A stretch of 64,000 nt of DNA from positions 63,616-127,615 of the forward strand of contig NW_006921533.1 in assembly GCF_000340215.1 (NCBI RefSeq), read 5' to 3'. Positions within the stretch are counted from its first letter, which is position 1; every line of letters begins with the position of its first letter. Source of the stretch: Pseudocercospora fijiensis CIRAD86. Lineage: Eukaryota; Ascomycota; Dothideomycetes; Mycosphaerellales; Mycosphaerellaceae. The position numbers and the translations under genes were made by a program. The notes under the pieces are model-generated. The model was not told where the DNA came from and did no database searches. It saw nothing but the letters and a program-made list of their open reading frames with translations. Below are positions 20,770 through 32,479 of this stretch, piece by piece.

Positions 20770-23700
20770 CCTAGAGGCCCGTCGTTCTCCTCGATTTATC
20801 TATATTTCGCTTCGAAGTCGTCTAGCGTAGAGATATCCGCGATATAGTCTAGGGGTTCCTACGTAGGTTTATAGTACCCGCTCTATTTTACGAGTACTTC
20901 TCGCCCTCGGCCCTACTTCTTTTTCCGGGCGTATAGGATTTCTTCGACCTACTACTCTTTATACGTCTCGAATAAGATAGGGTCCGGCTATTCGTCGTCG
21001 GTTACCTACCCTAGAAGGGGGTCCCGGCTTGTAGGTCTTAGAAGGTCGGTATAGAATACCGGGTAAATATTACTAGGTATCTCCGAGAGTTATACTAAGA
21101 TAGGCGATAATACCTCTTCTATCGTATACTTAGCGTACTTCGAGTCGAGGCTCTTCTTTAGTCTACCGGTCTAGTAATTCCTTAGGTCGAGCTAGACCTT
21201 GTCTCCGATACGATATACCGGCGCTAGAGTTCTAGTCTTATCGCGCTATCCTTTTATTTCTATACGGCTTCCGCTATTTGTACTTAGTATAGATCTAAGA
21301 TCTTCTTAATCTTGTCTACGAACTCCTCCGCCCGTTTCGCCGTAGTTAGCCGTCTATCGATAGCTAGGTCCTCTTCTAACGTAACGGGGGAGGTAGATTC
21401 GTAACCGTAAGTCGCGAAGAAAGAGCTTATTCCTAACTCCGCTTAGTATCTCCTGTTAAACGCTAGTTCTACCGTAGGAAGCTATTAGTTCTAATCGGAC
21501 TATATCTAGTTAATATAGTTCCGTAGGTAAGCTTATATATCTTAGTTTGCGCGCTCCGGACCCCCGTCGGTTTGTAGGTAGTAGGCGGAGCTTAACCTCT
21601 ACTTTACGCTAAGTAGTCGATATATCTCCCTCTAGAAAGTGCTTGTCTAATTCGTACCTCTATCGCTAGTAATAGTACGAGGTAGTCCTTAATACCTAAC
21701 CTAGTATTTTAGAAACAAAACCGCGTATTCCTCTGCTTTTATAGAGGGAGTACCGATAAGGGCGATCTACTTACTAAGGCGGTCTTTAATTACCTATAGA
21801 TACTAGTTCCTATCTAACTCCGGTAGGTTAGTTATAAAGTCTATCGAGATTTCCTAGAAGAAACAGTTAGGTACCGGTAGTAGTTTTAGGAGGCTGTATT
21901 TGTATTCCCTTTATATCTTATTGCGTCTATAATAGTTATAGTTCCGTAGGAATTGCCGCACCTACTTCGACTATAGCGGCTAGTAAAAGTCGCGACCTAG
22001 TATAGAAGTAGTAGAATCCCGGCCGGGATAGCCGTAAAGCGGCGAGTCGTAGATCGACTAGATAATCTTTATACGTAGTATATCCTACTATAGTTCCTCG
22101 GCCCCTATGTCTTTATATTCGGTTTCCGTCGTCGCTAGGGCTCCTAGAACCTAGAGCTTGCCGTAGTAGCGAAGGAACCCCTTAGGATCTATTATATAAT
22201 CCCCGATCTAAATTTTTACTTTAATTTCCGGTTATAATATTCTATATCCCTTATAGACTTTCCGTACTACTGTCTAGTATACCGTATCTTTCTCGATAAT
22301 ACTCTTCTATATATCGTTTATCTCTAGGTCCTAGAATAGTTTAGCGCTTTCCGGTAAAGGCTACGCGGGCTCCGTTTCGTTCGCGAGTAGGGATAACGGG
22401 CTCGCCTTTATTATACGCGGGAAGCTACGGATAGTAGTACTAGAAATCTAGACGTTTTCCGGCTAGTTTAGAGAGAGGTCCGGCTCTAAGAATCTCCGGA
22501 ACCTCGAAAGCTTATCGTCTTAGCCTAACGTATCTTATTCTCTTCTCGATAAGATATCCGGTAGAATAGCTTCGATTCCCGGCCGGTAGACTAGGGTAAA
22601 CTAGTACTTCGCTAGTTCTTCCTACTATCGGATCTGTCTTTCGGATAGCTAGCGCTTTACTATAAAGTATTCTAGGTTCTTATAGTCCGTCTAAATTATA
22701 AAGGGGCTATATAATTTTAGCTCGGAGTCCTAAAACTTAATACTAGATACGACTACGAGTATTTCCTTATCGTAGGTATTGTAATTAATCTCCGCTTTAT
22801 TTAGTTTCTTCGAAAAGAAGCCTACTAGTCGGCGGATCCCTACCTTTTCTTAGATAAGGGCGCCCCTAATCGCGAACCCGCTATAATCCGTCTTAAAGAA
22901 GGTAGGAAGGGATAGGTCCTACTAGGTAAGTACCGGGGCGCGGTAGAATTTGTCCTTTAGCGTCTCGAATGCTTTGTCCTATTCTTCTTCCTAGGAGAAT
23001 AGGGTTCCCTTACCGGTAAGCGTAGTTAATAGTACGGAGATCTTAGAATAGTTCGGTACGAATATACGGTAGTAGTTCGTAAATCCTAAGAAACGACGAA
23101 CTTCCTTTTAGGTCTTAGGTACTACCTATTTCTATATAGCTTCTACCTTTTCGGGGTCGGCTAATACTCCTCCTCTATTAGCGTAGACGATAAATCCTAG
23201 GTACTTAATCTTTTTCTAGGCGAATTCGCTCTTTTTAATATCGAGGTAAAGGCCTCCGTTCTAAAGCTTCTTAAGAACTACCCTTACCTTATAGAAATAG
23301 TCTTCCCTCGACCCGCTCGAGTAGATAACTACGTCGTCTATATATACTAACGCGAAGTCGTCTAGATACTCCTATAGGAGAGTGTTAATATACCGTTAAA
23401 ATATAGCCGGGGCTCCGGATAAACTAAACGGATATACTAGCTATTCGAACGAGCCTAGCCTAGTCCGGAAGGCCGTCTTATACTCGTATCCTTTTACTAT
23501 TCTAATCTTGTAAAAGGCCGAGACTACGTTAATCTTAGTTAACTACCGGGCCTCCGTTAGGTTCCTTATAGTATCTAGGATTAGTAGGAGGGGATATCTA
23601 TCTTACTTCGTTAGAGCGTTAAGCGCCCTATAGTTATAGTAGAACCGGAGCCTACCGCTAGGTTTCTTAACGAACAATACGGGCGCTACTACTTCGGAGT

Positions 23701-24009
23701 TTGCGGGTCTAATAAATCCCTTCTTTAGGAGTTCGTTAAGTAACTTTCGTAAGACTAAGAGCTCCTATTTCGATATACTATAGAGCGGGCCCTAGGGGAG
23801 CTACGGCTAGGATCCGTCTAGGTTTTTATAGAGTTCTATCGTATAGTCGATACTAGGGCGATAGGGCGCTAACTTATCGGCTTCCCTTTAATAAAATAGC
23901 GCGGCTATATTACGAACCTCCGGAGGTAGCTTTTTCTTTAGCTCCTCGATCGTCGGATATTCTTTCGTCTTTAGGGCCTTTTTAATGTCCTCGGTAATTA
24001 TAGCGGTAA
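20770..24009 (-). pseudogene. Gypsy-B pol, RT to chromodomain
   Basis: Minus-strand frame from the Copia insertion leftwards. Pre-RT linker [35 protein letters not shown], motif A reads [13 protein letters not shown] (Asp to Asn by RIP), motif C LVYIDDVVIYSS at about 23350-23325 is intact. RNase H about 22900-22400 (the TDYSGFAIRGALI type block). The integrase zinc-binding part near 22000-21920 has its first His as Tyr but keeps NCNYCRRNK; the core has SIDFITNLPELDR and ITSDRGTN. The chromodomain at about 20930-20790 shows VLVK*SGYYKPT*EPLDYIAD. One gene with the pieces at 30470-31436 and 45906-46684. Confidence 0.88.
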
Positions 24010-24014
24010 GTAGG
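24010..24014. other. target-site duplication of Copia (left)
   Basis: GTAGG, repeated at 30465-30469. Confidence 0.9.
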
Positions 24015-24184
24015 TGTAACGCGTAAGCTTAGTTACATAGTAGTACGTAACTTCTTAGTAGGAGAAGGATTTTCACACTGTATTTTAGACTATAGAATAA
24101 GCAGAACATAGGCAATTAACGAAGCTATATTAAACCGCTAGCAAGGCAGTATTACGTAAGTAATCTACTGCGCTATACGTAATA
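24015..24184 (+). repeat. Copia 5' LTR
   Basis: 170 bp, TGTAACGC to CGTAATA. It is followed by GTTATAAGCCCGGAAATCC, a likely primer-binding region. Confidence 0.93.
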
Positions 24185-24279
24185 GTTATAAGCCCGGAAA
24201 TCCGTAGTGTTAGAGACTTCTATAGTATAAGATAACAATTAGCAGTCTTAGTAGCACTAAAACAAACACCATTTAATTA

Positions 24280-27200
24280 AGCTTCTATAAGCGCCTATAA
24301 GATTAGTATATCGTTAATAATAGCTCTCTTATCGGCTAGTCGCCTTAGCGGTACTAAATATATCACTCTTCGAGGACTAAACGACTAGGACCGCTAGTTT
24401 AAGCAAACTAAGATACATCTTACTAGATACGAGACCTAGATATATGCTAATCTGTATACGAATAAACCTGTAGAACTAGTACAACCTGTAACCCCTATAC
24501 TAGACGTAGCGCGCATACTAGTTAACCCTCTATACTAGTAAGGAGTTAAAATAGCTATAGACATCTATAGGGTCTAGCTAGCGGAATTCAATCGATTTAG
24601 GTTAGCACGTAATAAGTCTATCGAGTACCTAGCAACTATAGTAGATGTACGCTATTATTCAGAGATTACCGATAATAATAATATAATAGTACTAACACTA
24701 CGTATTGTTCTTATACGCCTAAAGGACAAGCTTGCTCCAAATACACAATAGCAAAGAATAATAGTTAGCAAGGAACTAGCTCGCCTAATAGGGTTACGAT
24801 AGGTTAAGGATCTAGAATAGTAGTATAAAGAGTAGCTTGATCTATATAAGAAGATAAAACGCATATAGCACTTAGAACTAGATAACCTAGTAGTCTATCT
24901 CTATATAGCAGTTACGAATATAGATAAAACCTACGGGAAGGGACTCTATATAATGCACTAGGCCTCACCTAACACTAATTACTTCCTCTAACTTATTAGT
25001 ATAGTGCGAGAATATGCCCGCAATATGCTAGGCACTTCTAAGAAGGGGTCATTATTTAGCATTATCTACGAAGAAATAGGTAAAGCTACTCCGTAAGCCA
25101 ATGCCGCTCTACAAGCAGCTAAAGACACTAATAAAGGACCTAACAAGAACAAGGGCCGTAGCAGCAGTAGAAACCGTACACTAAAGACATATACTAAGCT
25201 TACTAGTGTTAGTAAGAAGAAGGTATGTAAGAACTAAGGCAAATGCAATATAGTTAACTACCGCCTACGTAACTAGGTTAAAGAGAAGGATAAGGACAAC
25301 AAGTAGAAGGCTAAGCTAAAGCACTTCGAGAGATACCTACGTAAGAATAAGAGCTTCTATCTAAGGCAGGCTAAGTTCTTTAAGGACCTACTAGCTATTA
25401 AAATTGCTTAGGAGTACTACGGAATAGAAAGCAACGAGGATTCTATACTAGACAAGCTCTCCCTTGCTTGCTTCTTCTACTCTAATGCACTATTATTTGC
25501 TAGAGCAGTAGGGCCTACGGCCTACTTTAGTATAGTAGCATTAATAGAGTAGAATCCATTTAATAGCCTAATATACGATAGTGGCTTAAACTGTAACATT
25601 ATTAACTATCCTAGTCGCTTTAATTTCATACTACTTCTATTACTAGCCTCCTTAACTGTAGCAACTAGCACTAGTTATAACAAGGTAGTAGCTATCGGAA
25701 TAGCATCCTTTACTGTTATAGCTGTTAGTAGTAAGCCCCTACAGATTAAACTAAGGGAATACCTTTACATCCCTAACTTCTATACTAACATTATAGGAGG
25801 TGCCTTCTTCTTCTAGCGTAGATTTAAACACTAAGAAATCGATAACACCCTCTATAGCCTATAATACAAGCTACTAGTTAAGTTTATTAGACTAACCTAA
25901 GGAATGCCCTACTTCGACATTGTTAGCAAAGTAGATAAAACACTACCGCTAACTAAGTAGCTAGTCGACTTAGATAATAAGCCGCTTAAATACCTATTCT
26001 AACTCCCCCTATCGTTATATATAATAGCTCGCCGCTCCGCACGCCTACTGCTACTAAGAAAGCTTACACTTAAACAAATATATAAGGTGTTTAGGCACCT
26101 AGGCGCTAAAAGAGCAGAAGAGCTAGTTAACAGAGTTAATAGAATAAAAAGGGATTATATATATAACAATAAGGTACTAAGAACGCTACTGTGCCCTACG
26201 TATATATAAGCAAAGGGCAAGAAGCTCATTTCTAGGAGGCTAAGGCACTATAATATATCGATATTGACTCTATATAGACACATTACAGCTGATTTAATGC
26301 AACTAGATACGGCCTACAATAGCGACTAGTATATCTTCTATATATACGACTTAAATACAGGACTTTACTTTAGCTAGACTATTAGTAATCGAACTAAATC
26401 AACCTTGCTATAATGTTAGAACTAACTAGTATTATTAGCACGCAGTATTAGAAGGGATATTATCTACCTATTATCCGACAATAAGGGAGCTATTAGTAGA
26501 ATGCGCTTTCGGTCCTATTTACGTAATAACTATACTACCTAGAGGCTATTAGCACTATATACCCCTAAGCAAGATCTAGTAGAGCGAGCGGGCCGCACTA
26601 TTATTAAAGTAGCTAGGGCCCTTATAATACATACACGCTTTCTATACAAGCTATAGCTAGAAGGAGTTTATATAGAAACCTTCTTAATCAATCGTTTACT
26701 AAGGTTACGCTCTGTCGACTATATAATAAGAACGTTATTAAGATTAGAATAGGACACAAACCTAATATAGCCTATATATACTAATCTGGTGCACAAGCCT
26801 ATCTACTAATCTATAGTACGGAAAAGGCCCTAGCGTTAAATAAGCGAAAGGACATCCTACTAAGGACTATAAAGGTAGCTTCTCGCACTTATATTAGATA
26901 CCTATATAGTTACGAAGGCTATTCAATCTATAGGATTTAGGTACTATTACGTATAACAGTCCTACGGACAAGAGATGTTGTCTTTAATAAAACCCTATTC
27001 TACGATAGATACGATAATAATCTTAGAGTTAACCTTACTAACTAAGAACTAACTCAGTTTAGTAATCTCGAAGAATTACAACAATTACTAGCCTCGGAGT
27101 ATTAGTTTAACGAGCTTCGAGAAGCATACGATACACCTCTAGACCTTGTTAGGTTTAGAGCTAAGGGGGTAGATATACTAATAGGACCTAGTCGACTTAT

Positions 27201-29440
27201 AATAGTTAACACTGCAAGGCTAGTAGATAAGCCTATTAGACAAGATCTACCTTAATAACTACTAGTACTAGCTAAGACAGCACTAGCTAAGATTCAGCCT
27301 ATATAAGTACTATAGAAACAAGACTTTCTAATTAATCTACGCGAAGCACTATAGCCGCGTAATAACGTGCTAGATAGTTTAGTAGAACTAACTATTAATT
27401 AGCAACCTAAGAACGATGCTAGCAATAAAGACCCTACTAACAATATAGACGCACTAGGTTATATAGATAATATAGACTTTAACTTGCTACGTACTAAACT
27501 AGCTAAATTGCTAATGCTAATTAAAGCCGCTAATGTATCTTATCGTTACTTACCAAATATAGGAGGTCCGTATTACCGAGTTAACAATCTAAACAAACGA
27601 TAGCGAGCAGCGGCTATCTACCGAGCCGGCCGTTACTATATTAGCGACCGAGAACAAGCGAGAAACCTCCTTCTATTTAGCAACCTATATATAGCAGCAG
27701 AGCACGAAGCTAGGTTAATATACGGCAATAGCAATAGCGAGCAAGCCAATATCGATCTACTACTACTTCCTCGTAATAAAGACGACTCGACCCTTACTCC
27801 GAAGATAGCAGACCTACTATCCGAGCTACGTAACTAGCGTTAAGTTATAAAGAGCAAGTTTAAAGAGCATTAGATATACGCTGCAAGAGTAGAATTCAAT
27901 AAGGCTCTAAAGACTAATACATTCAAGTAGGTAGATATAGAGGAATACTATTATAACCTACTACTACTTACGTAGGTGTTTAAGTATAAAGGCGATACTA
28001 AAGGAAGGCTTATAAAATTCAAGGTACGAGTATACGTAAGGGGTGATCTATAGAAGAATACACACCTAGATACATATGCTTCTATACTAGTAGCAAGAGT
28101 GTTCCGAGCCTTAATAGCAATTACCTCGACCTTCGACCTAGAGGCTAAACAAATAGACGCTATTAATGCCTTCCTAAATGCTAGCCTACCCTACATACTA
28201 TACTTAAAGCCACTAGAAGGCTTTAAATAGAAAGGAAAGGTATTACAGTTGCTATAGGCACTGTATAGTCTCTAGGAATTACTAAGGTTATAGTACAATT
28301 ATCTTACAACTACTCTCGAGAACAAGCTTAGTATATAACTAGTAGATAATGTAGACTGCCTATACACCGACCTAGATAAACAGGTATTTATCTTCTTCTA
28401 TATAGACGACATAGTGCTATTGTATTACCGCTAACATCGGCAGAAAGCAATAGAGCTTAAGTAGAAGCTAATAAAGGAATACGAGCTTAATAACCTTAGA
28501 CAACTGTTATAGTTTCTTAGCATTAAGGTAAAGCGAAACCGTACTACTAGGCAACTGTAGCTGTCTTAGAAGGCATATACGGAGAAGATAGGTTAGCGTT
28601 ATAGAATTGATCCTAAGGCTAGTAGGCGAGCAGAGGCACTATTGCTAACTAGATACGAGCCGTACGAGAAAACTACCGAGACTTAATATATAGACTTATT
28701 AGCAGTGCTAGCATACCAAAGCCGTATAGGGTCACTTAACTTTGTAGCAGTTTAAACTAGGCCTAACATTGCTAAGGCAGTGTCCGTGCTATCTAAGGCT
28801 CTTTAGAACCTACGACCTAAGGATATAGTAGTAGCTAATTAGTGTACTAAATACCTGCTTTAGACAAAGCACCTGTGCTTAGAATACAACGCTAATAGAC
28901 TAGCGATTACTGCTTATTTAAGCTAACAGCTTTATGAGTTTTACGGGGCTTCTAATGCATTATATAGTAATTATAAAGGCACTAGACAGTCGTTAGAAGG
29001 ATGGTTATTCAGCCTGTTTAATAGACTAGTCGATTAGAAGGTAGTACGACAATCAACCGTTACTAAATCTACGACTAAGGCTAAACTGCTAGCCGCCTTA
29101 TATGTAGGCTTAGAACTAATCTAGTAGAAGCGTTTCTTTAACAATATTAGCCTTACCTTAGACAGCATTCCTATACTATACTATAACAATATATAGACTA
29201 TCCGCATTATTAAAGCTAATGCTAGCAAACTAGATACGAAGCTCCGTTATATAGATATTTACTAGTGCTAGCTAAGGCAAGAATATAAGGCCGGAAGGAT
29301 TTAATATAAATACCTTGCTATATAGGATATGCTAGCTAATAGAATAACTAAGCTTTATAGCCCGTAGAACTAGAAGAGGTTTATTAAACAGCTAAGACTA
29401 ACTAAACTAACACTAGCACTAGGGGATATATAAGAAGGCA
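24280..29440 (+). pseudogene. copia gag-pol polyprotein
   Basis: One degraded polyprotein. The gag-like first third has no long open stretch. The gag-pre-integrase and integrase region is near 26250-26700 (LTLYRHITADL, then YIFYIYDLNTGLYFS, then LSDNKGAISRIRF, then KQDLVERAGRTIIKVARALI). RT follows: LEAKQIDAINAFLNASLPY (about 28140-28195) and FFYIDDIVLLYY (about 28393-28425, catalytic Asp pair intact). Then RNase H (KSTTKAKLLAALYVGLELI, about 29062-29120). These are the standard copia steps of protein processing, cDNA synthesis and integration. Stops are at Trp/Gln positions; a frame break near 26850-27000 is possible. Confidence 0.85.
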
Positions 29441-30292
29441 ACTCTTCTACTAACAACCTCTTCCTTTTTAGCAATACAAAGACAACTCTATATAATACTT
29501 AGTAGGCGCCCCTCTACTAATAGGGCGACCTTCTACTAACTGTAACTAAGTTGATTAAACACACCTCTATTAATTGGCGCTAACAAAAGTGTCTAATACG
29601 ATAACGACGACTAATTAGAACAAAGGATGCAACCTTACCTTCTAATATAGACTAAACAAATAGTATAGGAAACCTCACTTTGCGGGGTACGTTACTATCG
29701 CCTATATTATTACTTCGAACGTTACTTCTACTAACTAATAACAAGTCTGCGGCGATTGTATTAGTGCTAGTAATAATAGTGCAGTAGTCTTAGCTAAGGG
29801 TAGCGTCCTTAGTTAAGTTACCTATCCTAATTTATTAAATCTGTTTAACTAATATATACCTTACTTAATCCTTCGTCTAATTAAATAGACGCTACCTATG
29901 CGATTAATCTAATAACCGATAGTAATAGTATAAAGGGCTTAGTTCAAATTGAACTAACTTTACTATACGACACGAGTACTTAGATAAGGCTTAATAGTGT
30001 CGGTCTATACTTAGACTACGTAGGAAGACAATAGTTCCTAGTAATAGGGGCTATATATAAAGGTGCACACGTAGTCCGGATTATGTGACGATATCCTTCT
30101 AGGGTAATCGGGGTATAAAATAAGACTATCTTATATATAGTGTAGATTCAAACTATTTTTTTAGTATTTTAATAAAGTACTATATAAGAAGTCGAAAGGA
30201 TTAATTTTTCTTTTGTTTGCATATAAAGAAGCACTAACTACCTTGCCTAAAACGGAAAGCAAACCCCTTTCTTTTTGTACAAGCTAAGGGGG
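29441..30292 (+). other. Copia 3' non-coding region
   Basis: About 850 bases between pol and the 3' LTR without a recognisable gene. It is less RIP-mutated than average and ends in the polypurine tract. Confidence 0.55.
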
Positions 30293-30464
30293 TGTATAAC
30301 GCGTAAGCTTAGTTATATAGTAGTACGTAACTTCTTAGTAGGAGAAGGATTTTCATACTGTATTTTAGACTATAGAATAAGCAGAACATAGGCAATTAAC
30401 GAAGCTATATTAAACCGCTAGCAAGGCAGTATTACGTAAGTAATCTACTGCGCTATGCGTAATA
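30293..30464 (+). repeat. Copia 3' LTR
   Basis: 172 bp, pair of 24015-24184. Followed by GTAGG. Confidence 0.93.
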
Positions 30465-30469
30465 GTAGG

Positions 30470-31436
30470 CTCCTAGTAGCGTCGATCGTAGCGATATTCC
30501 CGCTTATATCGAATTCGCGGTAGTAACGCCCTTCGTTAACCTAATACTAGGCCCTCCTATAATAGTACCGACGCTTTTCGGGCGCGGTCCTAACCTTATT
30601 ATATACCTTCTATAGGTTCCCTAGGATAAGGGGGAAGGCTAATCCTAGTACGACGTAAGCGTATACCGTCTACCGGAACCTATTAATTTCTATCTAGAAG
30701 GCGACGACTCCGACAATCTTCGCGTCCTATATCGTAGACGACGCTCCTTTTACTTCTCGGGACTCTCGGCTAATATAGCTACGCCTAAGGCCTTTAGCTA
30801 GGCCTATATTAATCGTAGTGTAGTACTAGTATCCTTCGTCGATAAGAGTAGAAGTTCCGACGTTATTTTCGAGGACTATATCGGTATATATAAGGTTGCC
30901 GTTTATATCCTTTTTAACTTCTTTCTATTTCCTTATCTATACTTTATCTACTCTCGACTCCTAACTCTAAGCGAGAGTTACTCTTTTCCCGAGTCGGAAC
31001 TACTTAAGTCCGACTAATCCTCCGCGTTTTCTAGTATAGGTTATACGGAGGTAACGCTAATCTTAGTAGGTTAAACTAGCGGTACGTACGGATAGTCGCG
31101 AATATAGTATCCGCTCGCTCTATAGCGGAAGTAGAGCCTTTTCTCCTTACGTTTCTCTCTCTCTATAGAGTCGACCTATTTAGCCCTAGGCTTCCCTACT
31201 ATTCCTTACTAACCTCTACGGTTCTTCTTATAGAAGGCGTTCGTTTAGGTAGGGTTTATAACTACGTCCCTATCAGAGTCGACCTTTAGGTTCGCCGCGG
31301 GAGCTATATAGAGTAGAATAACTACCGAAGGGCTCGCGGCCTCCTTCTTCCTTTCTTATTAGCGTTTCGTAGCCTATTTAAACTAGTCCGTCGATTCGAG
31401 GTTCGTTATAATTCGCTCGACTTCCTCTATATAAAG
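30470..31436 (-). pseudogene. Gypsy-B gag C-terminus, zinc knuckle and protease
   Basis: Minus-strand frame continuing from 45906. LYIEEVERIITNLESTD, a Lys/Glu-rich linker, a zinc knuckle at about 31135-31090 (LYFRYRASGYYIRDYP, a CX2C...HX4C motif with Cys and His turned to Tyr), then a retropepsin-like STLIDEGY*YYTTI near 30855-30815, and LILGNL.KVYNKVR downstream. It then runs in frame into the pre-RT linker across Copia. Confidence 0.78.
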
Positions 31437-31440
31437 GTAG

Positions 31441-31719
31441 TATTAGCTAGTAACCGGCCCTATACCTATAGGCTAGTTTTGAGCCTATATAAGAGGCCTC
31501 CTTCTATAGAGTAGACAGATTATTAACCTCGTATAGCACATTGTTTATATTACACTTCTACAATGCCTATGTTGCAGGGCTCTAGTTATTAGCCTAAGCG
31601 ACAGTCTCGTTATCCTATCTTGCTAAACATAGCTACCCGTATTGCTATAGGTTATATTACCCTCGGTAGCCTATACTATTGCTATAAGTAGTAGTAGTAG
31701 TATTAGTTTCCGTCCTTTA
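31441..31719 (+). repeat. Gypsy-D LTR1
   Basis: 279 bp, TATTAGCTAG (TGTTAGCTAG before RIP) to CGTCCTTTA. A (TAG)n run sits near its 3' end. TATATAAGAGG near 31498 is a possible TATA box. Confidence 0.95.
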
Positions 31720-32353
31720 TTAGAGCCGAAGGTAGGGCTATCTCTTTATATCTAATAGGTTCGAGTGTATTAAAGGTAGTCTCTAGGTATGAATAGCTAT
31801 AACCGAAGCGAGGGCACGATAAGAGCCTACGATACGGACGATACTAAAGTATCTTAAGGGGCCGTTACGACAAGTAGAGAAACCTCTTAACGAGGGCATC
31901 GCTTTAACCCTAAAAAGCTACAAACCCTTAGGACTGTTATAGCTTAGGGCCTAGTCTATAACTATAGCTAGCTTCTAAGGACTCGGCTCCGGGTCGAAGA
32001 CCTATTTAGCACCGCTTACTCGAGATAAGCTACCGCCCGCCTAAGGAGGAGATAGATTAATTACCTATCGGCCTTACTTAGTTTACTAAGACTATCTATA
32101 CGATAGCAATTTCTAGATTATAGGTCGGATGCCTAGGCAGTTCCCCTATTAACCGGATAGACTATTTCGGGATTCGCTACCTCGTTCGGATAGTGCTTAG
32201 CCTTCTACTAGAAAAAGAAGGTCCCCGCCCCCCCTACCTAGCTAAAGGAGATAACGATAGTTAGTAAAGCGGCTAGTTTCTAGGATCTAGGTGTAAATAG
32301 AGATTGTAGTTCCTTCCTCCGAGCGGCTTTTATCTAAATTTACTAAATTAAAG

Positions 32354-32384
32354 CTCCTAGGGGTATCTAGGCGACCCCTAGGAG
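32354..32384. promoter_or_regulatory. stem-loop, 11-bp perfect arms
   Basis: CTCCTAGGGGT, 9-base loop, ACCCCTAGGAG. Conserved in the second Gypsy-D copy (about 53344-53375). It lies ten bases before the palindrome. AGGGG/CCCCT resembles the fungal stress-response element, which may be chance. Confidence 0.7.
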
Positions 32385-32393
32385 GCTAAACTC

Positions 32394-32418
32394 TAATACT
32401 ACCCTAGGGGTAATATTA
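32394..32418. repeat. palindrome copy 1 of Gypsy-D, upstream of gag
   Basis: TAATACT, then ACCCTAGGGGT, then AATATTA: the diverged form with CTAG at the centre. The second Gypsy-D copy has the same form at 53386-53410. Confidence 0.85.
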
Positions 32419-32479
32419 GAAGAAAACAGCCTAGTACACTATTTTCTCGCATAGCAACATCGAAACAAACCAAACCTAC

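Larger units (their letters stand above)
24015..30464 (+). mobile_element. Ty1/copia element inserted in Gypsy-B pol, plus strand
   Basis: LTRs 24015-24184 (170 bp) and 30293-30464 (172 bp), almost identical apart from a 2-base indel and three transitions. Perfect target duplication GTAGG. Integrase precedes RT, the copia order. A polypurine tract (GCTAAGGGGG) abuts the 3' LTR. RIP is lighter than in the gypsy elements: many CA and TG pairs survive. Gypsy-B pol resumes in frame across it (TRSLL then TAIIT). Confidence 0.95.
31720..32479 (+). other. Gypsy-D leader
   Basis: About 760 bases, no gene. It starts TTAGAGCCGAAGG (TAG as RIP-altered TGG), a candidate primer-binding site. It holds a perfect stem-loop at 32354-32384 and a diverged palindrome at 32394-32418. 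The same layout is present in the second copy. Confidence 0.6.

Noticed and set aside
24655..24864. Minus-strand 69-codon frame
   Set aside because: Antisense shadow of the copia gag region.
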